23,350 nucleotides of DNA from a bacterium. GTDB lineage: Bacteria > Bacillota > Clostridia > Oscillospirales > Oscillospiraceae. Of this stretch, positions 14,267 to 21,579 are shown one piece after another. Numbering within the stretch: position 1 is the first letter of the stretch; the number at the start of each line of letters is the position of its first letter. The stretch covers positions 1 to 23,350 of the forward strand of contig JAHYYS010000002.1 in NCBI GenBank assembly GCA_019424865.1. Reading direction: 5' to 3'. The notes beneath the pieces were generated by a model. It made no database searches. It was not told the DNA's origin and worked only from the letters and a program-made list of their open reading frames with translations. Position numbers and translations under genes: made by a program.

Positions 14267-16009
14267 TTACCGCTGGTTCGGCATATCCCATGCCATGTGG
14301 TCGGTGTGGAGCAGGTGCTCCGCGCGCTCGCTCAGGGGCGCACCCAGATACTGCTCGTACAGGGCCTGAACCTGGGGATTTTCATGGGAGAAGCGCACCG
14401 GATTCTCCCGGTCCAGGGTATACAGGCGCTCGCCCCGCTCCCCATACATCTCCTTGTCCTCCATGGACACCGGCTGCCCGCCGCCGCCCACGCAGCCGCC
14501 GGGGCAGGCCATGACCTCCACAAAGTCGTAGTGGACCTTTCCTGCCTTCAGCTGCTCAATCAGCTGCCGGGCATTGCCCAGTCCGCTGACCACTGCGCAG
14601 CGCACCGGGATGCCCGCCACCTCATAGGTGGCCTCCCGCAGCCCGGGGCCGGTCCGTACCGCCTGGAAGGCGTCCGGCTCGGGGTTCTGCCCCGTCAGCA
14701 GGAAGGCGGCCGTGCGCAGGGCGGCCTCCATCACGCCGCCGGTGGCGCCGAAGATGACGCCCGCGCCGCTGGCCACGCCCAGGGGATCGTCCAAAGGCTC
14801 CTCCGGCAGGCTGGCCGGGTTGAGCTTGTCGGCCCGGATCATCCGCACCAGCTCCCGGGTGGTGAGCACCAGATCCACGTCCGGCCCCGCCTCCGTGCGC
14901 ATGGTGGGCAGCTCGCACTCCGCCTTTTTGGCTACGCAGGGCATGATGGACACACAGAAAATCTTCTCCGGGGCCACGCCCAGCTTCTGTGCAAACCAGC
15001 TCTTGGCCACGCTGCCGAACATCTGCTGGGGGGACTTGGCGCTGGACAGCCGGTCGGTCAGCTCGGGGTACTGCCCCTTCAGGAACCGCACCCACCCGGG
15101 GCAGCAGCTGGTGAACATGGGCCACTTCTCCATGTCCCCGCCCTTCAGCCGGTGCAGGAACTCGCTGCCCTCCTCCATAATGGTCAGATCCGCGGTGAAG
15201 TTGGTGTCAAAAATATACTGGAAGCCCAGCCGGCGCAGCACGGCGGCCATGCGCTCCATGGTGGCCTCCTCCCGCTTCAGGCCGAAGTACTCGCCCCAGG
15301 CGGTGCGCACAGCGGGGGCCACCTGGACCACTGTAATCTTATCCGGGTCGGCCAGGGCGGCAAAGGCCCGCTGGGTGTCGTCCCGCTCCCGCAGGCCGCC
15401 GGTGGGGCAGTGGGTGATGCACTGTCCACACAGGGCACAGTCGGAGTCCTTGATGACCCGGTTGCCCGACACGTCGATGGTGGTGCGGCTGCCGGTGCCG
15501 GCCACGTCCCAGATGCTCAGAGACTGCACCTTGTCGCACACCTGGATGCAGCGCATGCACTTGATGCACTTGTTGTAGTCGTGGAACAGGGGGAAGGTGG
15601 TGGTCCAGGCCTTCCGCAGGCCCTGAGGCAGTTGGGTCTGATAGGGGACTTCCAGAATGCCCAGGTCGTTGGCCAGCGCCTGCAGCTGGCAGTTGCCGCT
15701 GCGCACGCAGGTGGCGCACTTGCAGTCGTGCTGGGACAGGATCAGCTCCACATTCACCCGCCGGGTGGCCCGGGCGCGGGGGGAGTTGGTATGTACCACC
15801 ATGCCCTCCTTCACGGGGTTATTGCAGGCGGTGACCATGTGGGCCTCCCCCTCCACCTCCACGCAGCACACGCGGCAGGCGGCAATTTCATTCAGGCCCT
15901 TTAAATAGCACAGGTGGGGAATCCGAATTTCCGCCAGCCGGGCGGCCTCCAAGATGGTGGCGCTCTCCGGCGCCTGGACGGTTTTCCCGTCAATGGTCAG
16001 GGTTACCAT
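14267..16009 (-). CDS. [FeFe]-hydrogenase catalytic subunit, group A2-like
   Basis: Interconverts protons and H2 at the H-cluster in the cytosol. The 580 residues hold, in order: an N-terminal [2Fe-2S] domain (Cys34, Cys45, Cys48, Cys62), a His-Cys3 [4Fe-4S] site (His94, Cys98, Cys101, Cys107) and two [4Fe-4S] ferredoxin motifs (Cys148/151/154/158 and Cys191/194/197/201). The H-domain follows with L1 TSCCPGW (299-305), L2 MPCVAKK (356-362) and L3 MACPGGCVGGGGQP (500-513). All four H-cluster cysteines (303, 358, 502, 506) and the proton-relay Cys302 are present, so activity is expected. The ATG overlaps the preceding GltD-like gene by seven bases. The genomic pairing with a GltD-like protein matches HydDB group A2 ('glutamate-synthase-linked'). 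Maturases HydE, HydF and HydG are not in the window. Confidence 0.95.
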   Translation of the reverse strand: MVTLTIDGKTVQAPESATILEAARLAEIRIPHLCYLKGLNEIAACRVCCVEVEGEAHMVTACNNPVKEGMVVHTNSPRARATRRVNVELILSQHDCKCATCVRSGNCQLQALANDLGILEVPYQTQLPQGLRKAWTTTFPLFHDYNKCIKCMRCIQVCDKVQSLSIWDVAGTGSRTTIDVSGNRVIKDSDCALCGQCITHCPTGGLRERDDTQRAFAALADPDKITVVQVAPAVRTAWGEYFGLKREEATMERMAAVLRRLGFQYIFDTNFTADLTIMEEGSEFLHRLKGGDMEKWPMFTSCCPGWVRFLKGQYPELTDRLSSAKSPQQMFGSVAKSWFAQKLGVAPEKIFCVSIMPCVAKKAECELPTMRTEAGPDVDLVLTTRELVRMIRADKLNPASLPEEPLDDPLGVASGAGVIFGATGGVMEAALRTAAFLLTGQNPEPDAFQAVRTGPGLREATYEVAGIPVRCAVVSGLGNARQLIEQLKAGKVHYDFVEVMACPGGCVGGGGQPVSMEDKEMYGERGERLYTLDRENPVRFSHENPQVQALYEQYLGAPLSERAEHLLHTDHMAWDMPNQR

Positions 16010-17838
16010 TCCTGATTCCTCCCTCCCTTGAAAATACCAAAGCCGAAGTGGTCACACCGCAGGCAGCGGCTGGACTCCTGCTTGGCCTCCTCCGGGGTCA
16101 TGCCCTCCTTCAAAAGGGTAAAGTCCCCCTTATAGTCAGACAGATGGCGGTTGCGCAGGTTCACCCGGCCGCAGGGCGGCGTATAGGTGAGGTAGGCGGG
16201 CGGAATCTCCACATCGCAGCGGATCTTGTGGTCATAGCCCAGATATCCGTCAATGTTGTCCGCGGCCACCTTGCCTGCGGCCACTGCCCGGATCACGGTG
16301 GCGGGGCCGGAGACGGCGTCGCCGCCGGCAAAGACGTTGTCCACGCCGGGCACCGAGCTGGTCAAATCCGCCTGAATGGTCCCCCGGTGGGTGGAGACGC
16401 CCACGGCCTCAAAGGGCTGGGCCTCGATGGCCTGGCCGATGGCCACAATGACATAGTCACAGGGAATGCGGAACTCCTTGGCGTCGGCGTTCCCCGGCTT
16501 GGGCCGTCCGTCTCTGCCATAGGGGCCGATCAGCTGGGGCCGGGTCCACAGGGCGGCCACCTTGCCCTCACTGTCCGCCTCGATGCGGGCGGGCGCCTGC
16601 AGGGGCAGGATCTGGCATCCCTCTGCCATGGCCTCCTCGATCTCCTCGGCCAGGGCGGTCATGTCCTCCACACGGCGGCGGTACACGCAGGTCACATGCT
16701 CCGCGCCCAGGCGCAGGGCGGTGCGCGTGGCATCCATGGACACGTTGCCGCCGCCCACAACGCACACCCGCTTGCCGGTAAAGTCGGGCACCTTGCCCTC
16801 GCCCACGTTGCGCAGCAGCTCCACCGCGCTGATCACGTTCTTGGACTCCTCACCCTCCAGGCCCAGCTTCTTGTCCGTGTGGGCGCCGATGGCAATATAC
16901 ACTGCGTCATACTGTTTCTGGATATCCTCCATGGAAATATCCTGACCCACCGAAACGCCGGTGTGCACCGTGATGCCGGAGGCAAGAATATGGCGGATAT
17001 CCCGGTCCAGCACCTCCTGGGGCAGGCGATAGTCGGGAATGCCGTATCGCAGCATGCCGCCCAGCTTGGGCCGCTGCTCGTACACCGTGACCCGGTGCCC
17101 CATCATGGACAGGTAATAGGCCGCCGTCAGGCCGCCGGGCCCGCCGCCGATCACCGCCACGGTCTTGCCCGTGTCCTCGGCTCTGGGCGGGGCGGGCAGG
17201 TCGGTGGAGTGGTCCACCGCAAACCGCTTCAGGCCGCAGATGTTGACCGCATCGTCCACCATCCGCCGGCGGCACTGCCCCTCGCAGGGGTGCTCGCACA
17301 CATAGGCGCAGGCGCTGGGGAAGGGGTTGTCCTTGCGGATCAGGCGCACCGCCTCGTCGTACCGCCCCTCCCGCACCAGGGCCACATAGCCGGGGATATC
17401 CACATGGGCCGGACAGGTGGACACGCAGGGCACCGGACGGCTCAGGCCGCAGATGCAGCGGCCGTGGAGCACATGCTCCTCATAGTCCTCCCGAAAGCCC
17501 TGCACACCCTTGAGTACCATGCGGGCCGCCTCATAGCCGATGGCACAGTCCGCCGAATCGGCGATGACCTGGGCAGTGCTCTCAATCAGGTCGATGGTTT
17601 CCAGCGTGGCAGTGCGATCCAGCACCTGTTCAATCAGCACAGCCAGCTGCCCCAGGCCCACGCGGCACGGCACACACTTGCCGCAGGTCTGGGCGTGACA
17701 CAGGCGCAGGAAGTTCAATGACATGTCCACCGGGCACAGGCCGGGCTGACTGGCGCTGATCCGCCGCCCCATGTCCCGATACAGCCCCTCCAGGACGGTT
17801 TGCGCCTGGCCGGGCGTCTCAATGGATAATCGACTCAA
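16003..17838 (-). CDS. GltD/NfnB-like NAD(P)H oxidoreductase with N-terminal NuoF-type Fe-S domain
   Basis: A flavin- and Fe-S-containing electron-transfer protein, probably linking the hydrogenase to NAD(P)H. Of 611 residues, about 30-130 form a NuoF C-terminal-like domain (TCGKCVPCR, Cys52/55/58, with the fourth ligand Cys97 in ADCAIG). Next come two [4Fe-4S] sites of the GltD/DPYD type (CVSTCPAH, then CAYVCEHPCEGQC). An FAD-binding motif VAVIGGGPGGLTAAYY (about 227-242), a NAD(P) motif VCVVGGGNVSMDA and a second FAD element VFAGGDAVSGPATVI follow. No NuoF FMN/NADH domain is present. I chose the TTG start at 17838, seven bases after GAGGAGGG; an upstream ATG at 17889 lacks such a site. No GltB large subunit is adjacent, so it is not a glutamate synthase as such. 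Confidence 0.88.
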   Translation of the reverse strand: MSRLSIETPGQAQTVLEGLYRDMGRRISASQPGLCPVDMSLNFLRLCHAQTCGKCVPCRVGLGQLAVLIEQVLDRTATLETIDLIESTAQVIADSADCAIGYEAARMVLKGVQGFREDYEEHVLHGRCICGLSRPVPCVSTCPAHVDIPGYVALVREGRYDEAVRLIRKDNPFPSACAYVCEHPCEGQCRRRMVDDAVNICGLKRFAVDHSTDLPAPPRAEDTGKTVAVIGGGPGGLTAAYYLSMMGHRVTVYEQRPKLGGMLRYGIPDYRLPQEVLDRDIRHILASGITVHTGVSVGQDISMEDIQKQYDAVYIAIGAHTDKKLGLEGEESKNVISAVELLRNVGEGKVPDFTGKRVCVVGGGNVSMDATRTALRLGAEHVTCVYRRRVEDMTALAEEIEEAMAEGCQILPLQAPARIEADSEGKVAALWTRPQLIGPYGRDGRPKPGNADAKEFRIPCDYVIVAIGQAIEAQPFEAVGVSTHRGTIQADLTSSVPGVDNVFAGGDAVSGPATVIRAVAAGKVAADNIDGYLGYDHKIRCDVEIPPAYLTYTPPCGRVNLRNRHLSDYKGDFTLLKEGMTPEEAKQESSRCLRCDHFGFGIFKGGRNQEW

Positions 17839-17845
17839 TTTGTTT

Positions 17846-17853
17846 CCCTCCTC
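17846..17853 (-). promoter_or_regulatory. Ribosome binding site deciding the TTG start of the GltD-like gene
   Basis: GAGGAGGG on the minus strand lies seven bases before TTG (17836-17838). The longer in-frame ATG reading from 17889 would place this site inside the coding sequence, so the shorter protein is favoured. Confidence 0.7.
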
Positions 17854-17923
17854 ATTGTTGATTGGCGTCCTTACTGCGTTTCCCTGCAAGGTCCCTGCAT
17901 TTCTTGCAAGAATCTCCCTGTTT

Positions 17924-17937
17924 TGTCAAAAATGACA
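17924..17937. promoter_or_regulatory. Operator-like inverted repeat, leader of the hydrogenase operon
   Basis: TGTCA-AAAA-TGACA is a perfect 5-base inverted repeat with a 4-base centre. It lies roughly 18-31 bases downstream of the predicted transcription start. A related repeat overlaps the -35 box (17986-17999), so both sides of the promoter carry a GTCA/TGAC dyad. A regulator bound there would block transcription. Which regulator is unknown; it is not a good match to the Rex consensus. Confidence 0.4.
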
Positions 17938-17961
17938 GAATCAATTCATTTTTTCAAAGAG

Positions 17962-17990
17962 ACTGTACCACAATACCACAATTCCGTCAA
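17962..17990 (-). promoter_or_regulatory. Sigma-A promoter of the hydrogenase operon
   Basis: On the minus strand there is TTGACG (17985-17990), a 17-base spacer and TACAGT (17962-17967). The transcription start is expected near 17955, giving a leader of about 117 bases. The leader contains two direct TCCCTGCA copies when read on the plus strand (17881-17888, 17892-17899) and a CTTGCAAG palindrome (17903-17910). The -35 box overlaps an inverted repeat. Confidence 0.6.
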
Positions 17991-17999
17991 CAATTTGAC
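17986..17999. promoter_or_regulatory. Operator-like inverted repeat over the hydrogenase -35 box
   Basis: GTCAA-CAAT-TTGAC is a perfect 5-base inverted repeat with a 4-base centre; one arm is part of the -35 hexamer. It shares the GTCA...TGAC core and 4-base spacing with the repeat at 17924-17937, about 62 bases away centre to centre. That suggests two sites for one dimeric regulator. Confidence 0.4.
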
Positions 18000-18178
18000 A
18001 AAACATTTTTGCGTTTCCTCCTTTCCTGTTTTTGATGGACGGGTTCACAGAAACCGATGATATCAGAAGTATATCAAATTCAAATTGAGGAAGCGTTGAA
18101 TTTGTCCCGTTCCGTCCACACTGCGCCCCACAGCCGGCAGCATTTTCTGTAAATCTGCCCCTTTCCCCCCTTCAGACC

Positions 18179-18207
18179 TTGACGCCCCCATTTCCCCGGG
18201 GTAAAAT
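18179..18207 (+). promoter_or_regulatory. Sigma-A promoter of the DUF1846 gene
   Basis: TTGACG (18179-18184), a 17-base spacer and TAAAAT (18202-18207) lie 43 bases before the TTG start. The hexamers and spacing are identical to those of the pyrG promoter at 21515-21543. The 170 bases between this promoter and the divergent hydrogenase promoter show no open frame with a ribosome site. Confidence 0.75.
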
Positions 18208-18249
18208 AAGTCGATATGTGTTTAATACAGGAAAAGGGGGCCGTCCATT

Positions 18250-19737
18250 TTGTCGGAAATCGGTTTTGACAACCAGCGCTATCTTCAAATGCAGTCCCAG
18301 CACATCCGGGACCGGATTGCCCAGTTCGGGGGCAAGCTGTATCTGGAATTCGGCGGAAAGCTGTTTGACGACTACCACGCATCCCGGGTGCTGCCCGGCT
18401 TCGAGCCGGACAGCAAGCTGCGCATGCTGGAGCAGCTGCGGGACAAGGCAGAGATTATCATCGCCATCAACGCCGGGGACATTGAGAAAAACAAGGTCCG
18501 GGGCGACCTGGGCATTACATACGACAGCGACGTGCTGCGGCTGATCGATATCTTCCGGGGCCGCGGTCTGCTGGTGGGCAGCGTGGTGGTCACCCAATAC
18601 GCCGGCCAGCCCGCCGCCGACACCTTCCAGGCCCGTCTGGAGGCCCTCGGCATCCAGGTATACCGCCACTATCCCATCGAGGGCTATCCCCACAATATCG
18701 CCAAAATCGTCTCGGACGAGGGGTATGGGAAAAACGATTACATTCAGACCTCCCGCCCCCTGGTGGTGGTCACCGCCCCCGGCCCGGGCAGCGGGAAAAT
18801 GGCCACCTGCCTCAGCCAGCTCTATCACGAGCACAAGCGGGGCATTGTGGCGGGCTACGCCAAGTTCGAAACCTTCCCCATCTGGAACCTGCCTTTAAAG
18901 CACCCGGTCAACCTGGCCTATGAGGCGGCCACCGCCGACCTGGATGACGTGAACATGATCGACCCCTTCCATCTTCAGGCCTATGGCGAAACCACCGTCA
19001 ACTATAACCGGGACGTGGAGGTCTTCCCCGTGCTGGCCGCCATGTTCGAGCAGATCACCGGCTCCTGCCCCTATAAGTCCCCCACCGACATGGGGGTCAA
19101 CATGGCGGGCAACTGCATCATTGACGACGCCGTGTGCCAGCGGGCCGCCCAGCAGGAAATCATCCGCCGCTATTACGAGGCCCTGTGCGACCGCCGCCAG
19201 GGCCGCGGGGCCGACTGCACCGTCTACAAGCTGGAGCTGCTGATGCAGCAGGCGGGCATCACGCCGGCCATCCGCACCGTGGCCGGCGAGGCCAACCGCC
19301 TGGCCCAGGAGACCGGCGAGCCGGCCATGGCCATCCAGCTTGCAGACGGCACCATGGTCACCGGCAAAACCTCCGAGCTGATGGGCTGCTCCGCCGCCGC
19401 CCTGCTTAACGCCCTGAAGGCCCTCTCCGGCGCCGGGGGCCACGGCGTCCATCTCATCGCCCAGAGCGCCATCGAGCCCATTCAGACCGTCAAGGTAAAG
19501 TATCTGGGCTCCGCAAATCCCCGGCTGCACAGCGACGAGGTGCTCATCGCCCTGGCGGCCTCGGCCAACCAGGACCCCAGGGCCGCCAGCGCCCTGCGCT
19601 GTCTGGCCGCCCTTCAGGGCTGCCAGGCCCACTGCTCGGTGATCCTCTCTCCGGCGGACACCAGTACATACCGCAGGCTGGGGATTCAGCTCACCTGCGA
19701 GCCCCAGTATCAGACCAACCAGCTCTATCACCGGTAG
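18250..19737 (+). CDS. DUF1846 family protein
   Basis: A cytosolic-looking protein of 495 residues, the length expected for the DUF1846 (COG4868) family, which is widespread in Firmicutes and still without an agreed function. The N-terminal part resembles a nucleotide-binding fold: GGKLYLEFGGKLFDDYHASR (27-46) and, at about 173-184, VVTAPGPGSGKM, a glycine-rich loop with Lys reminiscent of a P-loop. Further conserved-looking segments are PTDMGVNMAGNCIIDD and VTGKTSELMGCSAAALLNAL. No signal peptide or membrane span is visible. The start is TTG at 18250, nine bases after AAGGGGG. The gene has its own strong promoter and is followed 24 bases later by a membrane-protein gene, probably co-transcribed. 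Confidence 0.88.
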   Translation: MSEIGFDNQRYLQMQSQHIRDRIAQFGGKLYLEFGGKLFDDYHASRVLPGFEPDSKLRMLEQLRDKAEIIIAINAGDIEKNKVRGDLGITYDSDVLRLIDIFRGRGLLVGSVVVTQYAGQPAADTFQARLEALGIQVYRHYPIEGYPHNIAKIVSDEGYGKNDYIQTSRPLVVVTAPGPGSGKMATCLSQLYHEHKRGIVAGYAKFETFPIWNLPLKHPVNLAYEAATADLDDVNMIDPFHLQAYGETTVNYNRDVEVFPVLAAMFEQITGSCPYKSPTDMGVNMAGNCIIDDAVCQRAAQQEIIRRYYEALCDRRQGRGADCTVYKLELLMQQAGITPAIRTVAGEANRLAQETGEPAMAIQLADGTMVTGKTSELMGCSAAALLNALKALSGAGGHGVHLIAQSAIEPIQTVKVKYLGSANPRLHSDEVLIALAASANQDPRAASALRCLAALQGCQAHCSVILSPADTSTYRRLGIQLTCEPQYQTNQLYHR

Positions 19738-19761
19738 GCTGGCTGTAAAGGAGTCGGTTCC

Positions 19762-21291
19762 ATGCCCCGCCAGGTCCTCCTGCGCCGCTTTGTTCTGGTT
19801 TTTTCCCTGATTTTCTATCTCTTTCTGGCTCTGTCCGTGCCATACAGCGCCACGGACGACTGGCTGTGGGGCATGGAGGAGGGGCTGCGCTGGTGGCTGG
19901 GCGGTATGCTGAACGGCCGCTATGCGGGCAACTTCTTCGCTGTTGTGATGTGCCGCTTCCCCGCCGTCAAGGTGCTGGCCATGGGCCTGACCATGTTCCT
20001 TCTCCCCTTTCTCATGGCTCTGCTGGCCGCCCGGGGGGAGGAGCGCCGGTTTCTCCCTCTCTTTCTGGCCTGCAATGCCGGCATCCTGCTGATGCCGCCC
20101 GCCATGTGGCAGGAAAACTACGGCTGGGTGTCCGGCTTTGGCAACTATGTGGTCTCCGCCCTGTTCTTTCTGGCGTGGCTGCTGCTTCTGCGCCGGACGG
20201 CCGACAGCCGGACCCGTCTGGTCCGGCGGGCGGTTCTGCTGTTTTTCCTGTCTCTGGCCTGCGGGCTGTTTGTGGAAAACCTCACCGCCCTGTTTCTGGG
20301 GGCCTCCCTGATTCTGGCGGTCTACGCCCTGCGGGACAGGGCGCTGCGGCCGCCCTTCTGGGCCTGTCTGGCCGGCTCGGCTCTGGCCGCCCTTCTGATG
20401 TTCGGCAACGGCATGTTCTCCGACCTGGCCAGCACCGGCTCCGCCCTCAACGGGCTGCGGGAGCTGACCTTCTCCCTGGAGGACGGGCCGCTGGAGATCT
20501 GCTCCAGCATCCTGAGCTGGTATGTGGGCCGTCTGCTGCCCATCGCCTTTCTCCGGGGGATCCACATGGCGCTGCCCATGGCGGTAATTACCGCCTGTGC
20601 CTTCTGGAACAGCCGGCTGCGCCCCCTGTGCGTGCTGGGGCTGCTTCCGCTGGGCGTCAACGCGCTGATTATGACAACCGAGGTCTATGGCACCCCCGGC
20701 CGGATAGCGGCTTCCTGCGCCGCCTGGGCGCTCCCGTTTTTAGCCCTGCTGGTCCAGCGGGACGGCTGGCCGGTGAAAATCCGCCGCCTTCTGATTTACC
20801 TTGCCGCCCCCCTGTCCCTGCTCCCGCTGGCGGTCACCCCCACCCTGGGCCAGCGGCTGTACTTCTTCCCCATGGTCCTGCTGGTGCTCTCGGCCGCTGA
20901 CGCCGCCGCTCCCCTGCTGGTCCGCCGCCCCTGTGCCGCGGCCGCCGCCCTTCTGACGGCGGGGCTGATGCTCCTGTGGGGCACTCGCAGCTGGGTGGTG
21001 TTCTCCTGCTCCCAGCTGCGGGAACAGCTGGTGCAGGAGGCCGTTTCACAGGGCTCAGATCGGCTGATTCTGCCCACCGACCGGTACCAGCGGGTTGTCT
21101 GGTCCACCCGAAACCCCTGGAATGTGGAGTACGCCGACTACTACCGGCGGTTCTACGGGGTCCCTGATGATGTCACGCTGATCTTCCTCCCCGCCGGCTC
21201 CTTTGAGAGCTGGCCGGATATCACCCCGGAGCAGTGGGAGGGGCGGCTGGAATTCGCCCCCTCCAAGGACTATGTCCCCTCACTGCCATAG
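19762..21291 (+). CDS. Polytopic membrane protein, DUF6056-like
   Basis: A 509-residue protein with about ten to twelve hydrophobic segments from residue 8 to about 415 and a soluble C-terminal domain of some 95 residues. After the first helix there is an ATDDWLWG motif (acidic pair Asp32-Asp33) and, soon after, GRYAGN. This resembles GT-C-type glycosyltransferases and the DUF6056 family, where an acidic loop motif faces outside. Function is unproven; transfer of sugars at the cell surface is a reasonable guess. The ATG at 19762 follows AAAGGAG by eight bases and lies 24 bases after the DUF1846 stop, so the two form an operon. Confidence 0.7.
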   Translation: MPRQVLLRRFVLVFSLIFYLFLALSVPYSATDDWLWGMEEGLRWWLGGMLNGRYAGNFFAVVMCRFPAVKVLAMGLTMFLLPFLMALLAARGEERRFLPLFLACNAGILLMPPAMWQENYGWVSGFGNYVVSALFFLAWLLLLRRTADSRTRLVRRAVLLFFLSLACGLFVENLTALFLGASLILAVYALRDRALRPPFWACLAGSALAALLMFGNGMFSDLASTGSALNGLRELTFSLEDGPLEICSSILSWYVGRLLPIAFLRGIHMALPMAVITACAFWNSRLRPLCVLGLLPLGVNALIMTTEVYGTPGRIAASCAAWALPFLALLVQRDGWPVKIRRLLIYLAAPLSLLPLAVTPTLGQRLYFFPMVLLVLSAADAAAPLLVRRPCAAAAALLTAGLMLLWGTRSWVVFSCSQLREQLVQEAVSQGSDRLILPTDRYQRVVWSTRNPWNVEYADYYRRFYGVPDDVTLIFLPAGSFESWPDITPEQWEGRLEFAPSKDYVPSLP

Positions 21292-21514
21292 GCCGCCGCC
21301 GGCCCCGCCCTGTTACAATCTCACCTTTTGCGCAAAGAGGCGCCCCCGGGAGAGGAATCTCCCAGGGGCGCCTGTCTGCTTTCAGGGGATGATGACGAAA
21401 TTGGCACCCTCCCATTGGTTTTCGCTGTCCCCGGCGCCTTCGGCCTGTATAACGCCCGGGCCCCGCCCCCTGTCACAGCACAAGTAAAATTTTCTGTGTT
21501 TCCCATCCTTTTTC
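21292..21514. other. Intergenic region between the DUF6056-like gene and the pyrG promoter
   Basis: About 220 bases without a supported gene. They contain one strong hairpin (21339-21372, listed separately). A minus-strand frame without a start codon (21382-21555) stays open for 57 codons and is discussed in the findings. No transposon end, tRNA or riboswitch was recognised. Confidence 0.4.
21339..21372. terminator. Hairpin after the DUF6056-like gene, probable terminator
   Basis: Fifteen-base arms (21339-21353 and 21358-21372, one mismatch) surround the tetraloop GGAA. On the plus strand the stem is followed by TGTCTGCTTTC, a weak T-rich tract; on the minus strand by CTTTGCGC. The position 48 bases after the stop codon suits termination of the DUF1846 operon ahead of pyrG. 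Confidence 0.5.
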
Positions 21515-21543
21515 TTGACGACCCCCTGGATCCAGCGTAAAAT
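21515..21543 (+). promoter_or_regulatory. Sigma-A promoter of pyrG
   Basis: TTGACG (21515-21520), 17 bases and TAAAAT (21538-21543). The start is expected near 21550, leaving a leader of only about 30 bases. There is no GGGCT start sequence or terminator stem, so the G-addition attenuation known for Bacillus subtilis pyrG is not encoded here. Confidence 0.78.
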
Positions 21544-21579
21544 GATTCGGTATTTTTACTTCAGAACGGAGGAATGACA

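Noticed and set aside
14297..15904. Long plus-strand open frame (about 535 codons) opposite the hydrogenase gene
   Set aside because: It is an antisense shadow of a GC-rich gene with strong third-position bias. It is rich in Gly, Ala, His and Leu repeats with no domain pattern and no ribosome site, while the minus strand encodes a complete [FeFe]-hydrogenase.
16048..17721. Long plus-strand open frame opposite the GltD-like gene
   Set aside because: Same shadow effect: low-complexity His/Gly/Ala-rich translation with no motif, lying exactly within a well-supported gene.
17962..17999. Rex (NADH-sensing repressor) site at the hydrogenase promoter
   Set aside because: The dyads have GTCA/TGAC cores with 4-base centres, whereas Rex sites need a TTGTGA/TCACAA-type core; the match is poor.
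17840..18249. Possible riboswitch or T-box in the hydrogenase leader
   Set aside because: The leader of about 117 bases has only short repeats and no terminator/antiterminator pair. No T-box (TGGNACC-type) or known riboswitch core was recognised.
18895..20565. Long minus-strand open frame over the DUF1846 and DUF6056-like genes
   Set aside because: It spans two real genes and their junction on the other strand, has Gly/Gln-rich composition, and shows no start signal or domain.
21550..21579. Bacillus-type pyrG attenuator
   Set aside because: The leader is only about 30 bases, lacks the GGGCT transcript start and has no terminator stem.
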